From Allobosea sp. UNC402CLCol (lineage in GTDB: Bacteria; Pseudomonadota; Alphaproteobacteria; Rhizobiales; Beijerinckiaceae), in the NCBI RefSeq assembly GCF_000745475.1, contig NZ_JQJJ01000009.1, forward strand, positions 248,001 through 312,000: 64,000 nucleotides of DNA, written 5' to 3'. The translations under genes and the position numbers were made by a program. The notes below the pieces were generated by a model, which made no database searches, was not told the origin of the DNA, and saw nothing but the letters and a program-made list of their open reading frames with translations. How positions within the stretch are numbered: the first letter of the stretch is position 1; each line of letters opens with the position of its first letter. Shown here one piece after another: positions 61,840 to 64,000 of this stretch.

Positions 61840-62349
61840 ATGAAGAGGATCCTGGGGGCGCTTGGTGCGCTGGTGCTGGCGCTCATGGCGGCCGGCCTCG
61901 CCGCCGGTCCCGCTTATGCGCAGGGTACGGTGCGCTCGACACATGGCGACTGGCAGATGCGCTGCGAGGTGCCGCCCGGCGCCAAGGCCGAGCAATGCGC
62001 GCTCGTCCAGAACGTCGCCGCCGAGGATCGCCCGAATCTCACGCTCCTCGTCATCGTGCTGAAGACGGCCGACCAGAAGAGCCGGCTCCTGCGCGTCGTC
62101 GCTCCGCTCGGCGTGCTGCTGCCCTCGGGGCTCGGCCTCAAGATCGACGACAAGGACATCGGCCGCGCCGGCTTCGTGCGCTGCCTGACCACCGGCTGCG
62201 TCGCCGAGGTCGTCATGGACGATACGCTGCTCGGCCAGCTCAAGAGCGGCAAGAGCGCGACATTCATCGTATTCCAGACGCCGGAGGAGGGGGTGGGCGT
62301 GCCCGTTTCGCTCAACGGCTTCGGCCCTGGCGTGGAGGCTTTGCCGTGA
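61840..62349 (+). CDS. Invasion-associated locus B (IalB) family protein
   Basis: A 169-residue periplasmic or outer-membrane-associated protein with signal peptide MKRILGALGALVLALMAAGL (cleavage near AYA). The mature part has the IalB pattern: HGDWQMRCEVPPGAKAEQCA, LLRVVAPLGVLLPSGLGLKI and FVRCLTTGCVAEVVMD, with four Cys that likely pair. IalB was named in Bartonella, but the family is widespread in non-pathogenic Rhizobiales. GGAAGG lies nine bases before the ATG at 61840. It is coupled to the downstream lipoprotein by GTGA. Confidence 0.88.
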   Translation: MKRILGALGALVLALMAAGLAAGPAYAQGTVRSTHGDWQMRCEVPPGAKAEQCALVQNVAAEDRPNLTLLVIVLKTADQKSRLLRVVAPLGVLLPSGLGLKIDDKDIGRAGFVRCLTTGCVAEVVMDDTLLGQLKSGKSATFIVFQTPEEGVGVPVSLNGFGPGVEALP

Positions 62350-62948
62350 TCGATCGAACCCTTGACCGGAGCCGCTGGCTCGCTCTGCCGCTGCTCTGCC
62401 TGGGCCTTGCCGGCTGCGGCTCGCCCTCATCATCCTCCGCCGGCAGCACGGCGCTCAACATGCTGATGTTCCAGTCCGCCACCCCGCCGCCGGCGGACCA
62501 GCTGCCGAAGGACGAGGACGACATGACGGTCGTCTGTCCGGAGGTCATCGTCGCCGATGGCGGCGCCGCGATCCGGGCCCAGGCCGGGCAGGATTCGAGC
62601 GGCCTGCGCTACCAGATCTCGATCACCAACGTCGCGCGCGAATGCACGCCGACCGGCAATGGCGGCTTCCGCCTCAAGGTCGGCGTCGAGGGCCGCATCC
62701 TGCTCGGCCCGGCCGGCGGCGCCGGCAACTACGGCGCCACGCTGACCACGACGGTGACGCGCGGCACCGATGTCGTCGCACGTCGCGGTGCGCGCGTCGG
62801 CGGGACGATCCCGTCCGGGCAGGGCGGCGTCGACTTCACCCATGTCGAGGAGGGCATCACCGTGCCGCCCGGCAAGAGCGACGTCGAGATCATCGTCGGC
62901 CTGGGGCAGGGCGGCGCGGCGACACCGGCCCGCCATCGCCGTCGATAA
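62346..62948 (+). CDS. Hypothetical lipoprotein
   Basis: A 200-residue protein starting with GTG inside the IalB stop (GTGA). The N-terminus WLALPLLCLGLAGCGSPSSS is a lipoprotein signal with lipobox LAGC. The mature protein has MTVVCPEVIVADGGAAIRAQ and LRYQISITNVARECTPTGNG, two Cys that could pair, and a beta-rich Gly-rich remainder. Similar Rhizobiales lipoproteins exist, but I can give no function. It ends shortly before the glycine riboswitch. Confidence 0.8.
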   Translation: MIDRTLDRSRWLALPLLCLGLAGCGSPSSSSAGSTALNMLMFQSATPPPADQLPKDEDDMTVVCPEVIVADGGAAIRAQAGQDSSGLRYQISITNVARECTPTGNGGFRLKVGVEGRILLGPAGGAGNYGATLTTTVTRGTDVVARRGARVGGTIPSGQGGVDFTHVEEGITVPPGKSDVEIIVGLGQGGAATPARHRRR

Positions 62949-63032
62949 CGGCAGGCATTGCCGTGAAAGAAGGCGCCGCCCGGATTGACTGGGCCGGCGC
63001 CTTCTGTATCTGTGCCCGAAGCCGCATATCCC

Positions 63033-63230
63033 CGCGGGAGAGACCGGGCCTGATCCGTCAGGGCCGGCGCCGAAGGCGCAACCGCCCCGGAAACGCTCAG
63101 GCAAAAGGACCGCTGGGGAGTTGGCGCTCTGGAAAGTGGCGGAAGCGATTCCGCCCACCGACGGGTGTAACCTGTCCGGCTGAGTTGGCCGGGGCGGGGA
63201 AATCTCTCAGGTTCCGAGACAGAGGGGGCG
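63033..63230 (+). ncRNA. Tandem glycine riboswitch upstream of gcvT
   Basis: Two glycine aptamers in series. The first (about 63033-63117) has GGGAGAGACC, the P3a-type arm GCGCCGAAGGCGC, and GGAAACGCTCAGGCAAAAGG with the conserved 3' strand. The second (about 63126-63228) begins CTCTGGAAAGT, has CACCGACGGGTGTAACC, and ends GGGGAAATCTCTCAGGTTCC then GAGACAGAG. Glycine binding normally turns on the glycine-cleavage operon, which begins 53 bp downstream. Confidence 0.93.
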
Positions 63231-63282
63231 CGTTCCGGACAGTTCCGTCCGGGGCTTGCGCTCGACTCTGGAAGGGGCCGCC

Positions 63283-64000
63283 ATGGCTGCCGAAGCCGCC
63301 GATGCCACGGATGCCGTGGTGCTCAAGACCCCGCTTCATGCGCGCCATGTCGCGCTCGGCGCCCGCATGGTGCCCTTCGCCGGCTATGACATGCCGGTGC
63401 AGTATCCGACGGGCATCCTGACCGAGCACAACTGGACGCGCGACAAGGCCGGGCTCTTCGACGTCTCGCATATGGGCCAGTGCTTCCTGATCGGCCCCGA
63501 TCACGAGACCACGGCCAAGGCGCTGGAAGCGCTGATTCCCGCCGATATCGTCAATCTCGCCCCCGGCAAGCAGCGCTACTCGCAGCTTCTGAACGAGGAG
63601 GGCGGCATCCTCGACGACCTGATGATCACGCGCTCGATCGACCCCGATGAGGACGGCGCGCTCTATCTCGTCGTCAACGCCGCCTGCAAGGATGCCGACT
63701 ACGCCCATATCGAGGCGCGCCTGCCGGCCAACGTAAAGCTCATCAAGGCCGAGCATCGCGGCCTGATCGCGCTGCAGGGGCCGGGCGCCGAAGCCGCGCT
63801 CGCGGCCATCGCGCCGGAAGCCGCCGAGATGGGCTTCATGACCTCGCGCACCATGAAGGTCGCCGGCATCAAGGCCAATGTCAGCCGCTCCGGCTATACC
63901 GGCGAGGACGGCTACGAGATTTCTGCCGCAGCGGCGAAGATCGGCGAGATCTGGGACACGCTGCTGCTCGATGCCAACGTCAAGCCGATCGGCCTCGGTG
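63283..64000 (+). CDS. gcvT: Glycine cleavage system aminomethyltransferase (T protein), 5' part
   Basis: Transfers the methylene group from the H-protein-bound aminomethyl lipoyl arm to tetrahydrofolate. The first 239 codons are present; the frame is open to the window edge. Signatures are TPLHARHVALGARMVPFAGY, DMPVQYPTGILTEH, GLFDVSHMGQ, GGILDDLMITR and SRSGYTGEDGYEIS. The ATG at 63283 follows GAAGGGG. The upstream tandem glycine riboswitch confirms the assignment. Confidence 0.96.
   Translation, partial: MAAEAADATDAVVLKTPLHARHVALGARMVPFAGYDMPVQYPTGILTEHNWTRDKAGLFDVSHMGQCFLIGPDHETTAKALEALIPADIVNLAPGKQRYSQLLNEEGGILDDLMITRSIDPDEDGALYLVVNAACKDADYAHIEARLPANVKLIKAEHRGLIALQGPGAEAALAAIAPEAAEMGFMTSRTMKVAGIKANVSRSGYTGEDGYEISAAAAKIGEIWDTLLLDANVKPIGLG

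Overview
The window is a chromosomal segment of a high-GC alphaproteobacterium, most likely of the order Hyphomicrobiales (Rhizobiales) and Bosea-like. The evidence is gene order and family content typical of that order: rsmD / S4 pseudouridine synthase / tadA; purD, xseA, DUF2093, lpxK, waaA, DUF374, DUF4170, cysQ; ispH-thrB-rnhA; plant-type gshA; ctaC-ctaD-cyoE-small protein-ctaG-ctaE-DUF983-surf1-thrC-M16 peptidase; IalB; a gcvT glycine riboswitch. The genus is an inference from memory. No rRNA, tRNA, integrase, transposase or CRISPR array was found.

Region 1-11 kb: rRNA/tRNA modification genes (rsmD fragment, a pseudouridine synthase with very long Arg/Gly-rich tails, tadA), a divergent TauE exporter/ArsR regulator pair with a perfect inverted repeat between them, a patatin lipase, an alpha/beta hydrolase carrying the residue set of fluoroacetate dehalogenases, purD, xseA (flanked on both sides by copies of one palindromic repeat) and a dienelactone-hydrolase-like secreted protein.

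Region 11-30.9 kb: a leftward lipid A/Kdo block (cysQ, DUF4170, DUF374 acyltransferase, waaA, lpxK, the last three joined by ATGA overlaps), ubiA, rsmE, gshA, a 58-residue Flp pilin, a LysR/DUF1127 divergent pair ending in a strong terminator, a chemotaxis receptor, a DUF937 protein, a KefB-type antiporter, a glutathione S-transferase and ispH-thrB-rnhA.

Region 30.9-46 kb looks accessory: it lies between rnhA and a peroxiredoxin gene that I remember as close neighbours in related genomes. It holds a TPR protein with a putative wHTH-like N-terminus, an SDR, an autotransporter with 55-residue passenger repeats, and a phosphonate uptake cluster (LysR, Fe-alcohol dehydrogenase, phnDCE). That cluster ends in an out-of-frame scar joining the start of phnA (phosphonoacetate hydrolase) to the end of phnY (phosphonoacetaldehyde dehydrogenase). 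After it come a low-GC HExxH putative metallopeptidase, a 0.57-kb intergenic element with nested inverted repeats, an LLM oxidoreductase, a GNAT enzyme and a small Myb/HTH-like protein.

Region 46-64 kb: peroxiredoxin and a DsbD-alpha-like protein, YqgE, a membrane PAS-GGDEF-EAL protein with a degenerate GGDEF site, RimJ-like GNAT, M16 peptidase, threonine synthase, then the complete leftward aa3 cytochrome oxidase operon with its assembly factors. Rightward of ctaC lie IalB, a coupled lipoprotein, a tandem glycine riboswitch and the 5' part of gcvT, which runs off the window.
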